Shown here: positions 63,442 through 64,000 of the stretch, piece after piece | How the letters are laid out: every line of letters starts with the position of its first letter | Numbering within the stretch: position 1 is the stretch's first letter | Assembly (NCBI RefSeq): GCF_027942865.1 | Contig: NC_134515.1 | Location: 11,647,339-11,711,338, forward strand | Direction: 5' to 3' | Length of the DNA: 64,000 bases | Source: Odontesthes bonariensis | Lineage: Eukaryota; Chordata; Actinopteri; Atheriniformes; Atherinopsidae | The notes under the pieces: generated by a model | Seen by the model: only the letters and a program-made list of their open reading frames with translations | Databases searched by the model: none | What the model was told of the DNA's origin: nothing | Translations under genes and position numbers: made by a program

Positions 63442-64000
63442 TGACGATGAGAATATGCACGCATTCCCCATCTACATCTAGCAGGGCAGAGCCTGGAATT
63501 GGATTGCATACATTTTAATGTTGTCGAGGGGCAATTTGGATCACAACAATAGTCAGTACAAAATCATACTAATTCACCTAAAACATAATATGTGACGTGC
63601 ATATTCTATCATATCATATTAAAGGGGAAAATGAGGCACAGCTATTATCATCTACCCCACGTCTCTCAGCTGTCTGATAAGTCCAGCCTGCTCACTTCCT
63701 CTCTGATATCTCAAAATTTGTTATCAAACAGTGTTCTGCTTCTGAAAATGATCTAACAGGAAATCAATTCTCTGAACCGAAATCCATAATTAGCAGAATA
63801 CATTTATCTTTCCAAGCCTTTTTTGCAATAAAACAGATGATTGATGGGCAGGTAGTATCAGATAAGAATACACTGATCGAAGTGTTTATAGGTGCCCCGG
63901 CTGCATTTTTCGATTTTCAACCACCACCACTATTGAAAACTGATCCTCCTTTCTATACTTCCATTAAGAATCAATCCCTAATACAACATATAGACCATGG
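63442..64000 (+). repeat. Direct duplication, copy 2 (cut by the window edge)
   Basis: Same orientation as copy 1, 2.47 kb apart. The first matching base is 63442 and the match continues without a break to the last base of the window. The two copies flank three ano7 exons (62332-63098) and lie on either side of them in non-coding DNA. Confidence 0.9.

Overview
The window is nuclear DNA from a ray-finned (teleost) fish. It is AT-rich, with short coding exons split by GT-AG introns. Its repeats are typical of fish: a LINE 3' end with a (TTGAA)n tail, decayed Tc1-like transposons, small TA-flanked MITEs, and the interspersed repeat that reads 'ttccacaggagag'. No prokaryotic genes, rRNA, tRNA or CRISPR arrays were seen.

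Four protein-coding genes can be read by joining exons by hand. (1) ttll10, plus strand, 6924-16073: 11 exons, 661 codons, a tubulin polyglycylase-family enzyme. (2) A plekhn1-like gene, plus strand, 17228-26747: 11 exons, 401 codons, two PH-like domains and an acylatable MGCC N-terminus. (3) arhgef19, minus strand, 35702-28753: DH-PH-SH3 Rho exchange factor, convergent with plekhn1. (4) ano7-like anoctamin, minus strand, 63108-55234: the 3' 13 exons only; the gene continues past the right edge of the window. For genes 1 and 2 all splice phases close exactly. Gene 3 has one unresolved junction, between a 28-nt exon and the next exon. Gene 4 has an uncertain last exon.

Layout: 1-6.9 kb is intergenic with one LINE tail. 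6.9-16.3 kb is ttll10, with a LINE reverse-transcriptase scrap and a MITE in intron 7. 16.3-17.2 kb is a short spacer. 17.2-27.1 kb is plekhn1, with two related LINE endonuclease fragments in its last intron. 27.1-35.7 kb is arhgef19. 35.7-54.4 kb is gene-poor and holds two Tc1-like relics, two fish interspersed repeats and microsatellites. 54.4-55.1 kb is a 717-bp foldback element built of 20-bp units. 55.2-63.1 kb is ano7, with a Tc1 relic and a 558-bp near-identical direct duplication in its introns.

The four genes are not a pathway. Their linkage matches two parts of human 1p36: TTLL10 and PLEKHN1 in 1p36.33, and ARHGEF19 beside the ANO7-related pseudogene in 1p36.13. The most unusual object is the foldback element at 54396-55112. 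Its long inverted arms are arrays of 20-bp units arranged in higher-order repeats, flanked by ATTATT on both sides, next to the 3' end of ano7.
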